Shown here: piece by piece, positions 23,079 to 23,082 of the stretch
How the letters are laid out: the number at the start of each line of letters is the position of its first letter
Position numbering within the stretch: position 1 is the first letter of the stretch
Origin: an uncultured Bacilli bacterium
Lineage (GTDB): Bacteria; Bacillota_I; Bacilli_A; RF39; UBA660
DNA: 23,082 nt
NCBI GenBank assembly: GCA_934119965.1
Contig: CAKOTA010000018.1
Coordinates: forward strand, 1-23,082
Direction of reading: 5' to 3'
Notes under the pieces: model-generated
The model's database searches: none
What the model saw: the letters and a program-made list of their open reading frames with translations, nothing else
Told to the model about the DNA's origin: nothing
Made by a program: the position numbers and the translations under genes

Positions 23079-23082
23079 ATTC

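Overview
The window is about three-quarters A+T. It carries the 3' end of an rRNA operon, a tsaE-tsaB-rimI-tsaD operon, a tRNA-Ala and several transporter operons. TGA is used as a stop (tsaE, rimI) and TGG as Trp, so the code is the standard bacterial one and not the Mycoplasma one. Strong AAGGAGGT-type ribosome sites, U-rich hairpin terminators and the gene families point to a low-GC Bacillota / Bacilli-like bacterium, possibly an uncultured gut lineage. That placement is inferred from style only; no marker here fixes the taxon.

Layout. 1-470: 23S 3' end, a short 5S gene held in a long pre-5S inverted repeat, and the rRNA terminator. 483-2926: four tightly packed genes for tRNA t6A modification plus a RimI-like acetyltransferase. 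2938-6698: a minus-strand regulator with two HTH domains, divergent from a pair that shares an N-terminal zinc ribbon (a single-pass membrane protein and a PrsW-type intramembrane protease). 6695-12575: a TetR regulator divergent from an ABC ATPase, an FtsX-type permease and a Zn/Cd-class P1B ATPase, with two copies of a probable TetR operator around the operon promoter. 12639-14471: a DUF362 protein convergent with a collagen-like (GXY repeat) protein. 14773-18214: a heterodimeric ABC exporter pair. 18279-21077: a decayed permease fragment, then a minus-strand import operon of the SsuABC/ThiXYZ type (binding protein, ATPase, permease). 21163-23082: a small protein with a CheD-like Cys/His pattern, tRNA-Ala(UGC), an unrecognised 294-residue protein, a probable small RNA and a tiny hydrophobic ORF on the opposite strand at the edge.

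How parts work together. The t6A genes supply three core components of t6A37 synthesis; TsaC/Sua5 is not in the window. The TetR operon couples an efflux-type ABC system with metal efflux and looks inducible. The ABC exporter pair shows reciprocal decay of one ATP site, as in known heterodimeric exporters. It is flanked by partial copies of the 3' end of the neighbouring import permease, which records a past rearrangement. The best candidates for something undescribed are the regulator/zinc-ribbon/PrsW module, the CheD-like orphan, and the sRNA/micro-ORF pair at the right edge, which has the layout of a type I toxin-antitoxin locus.
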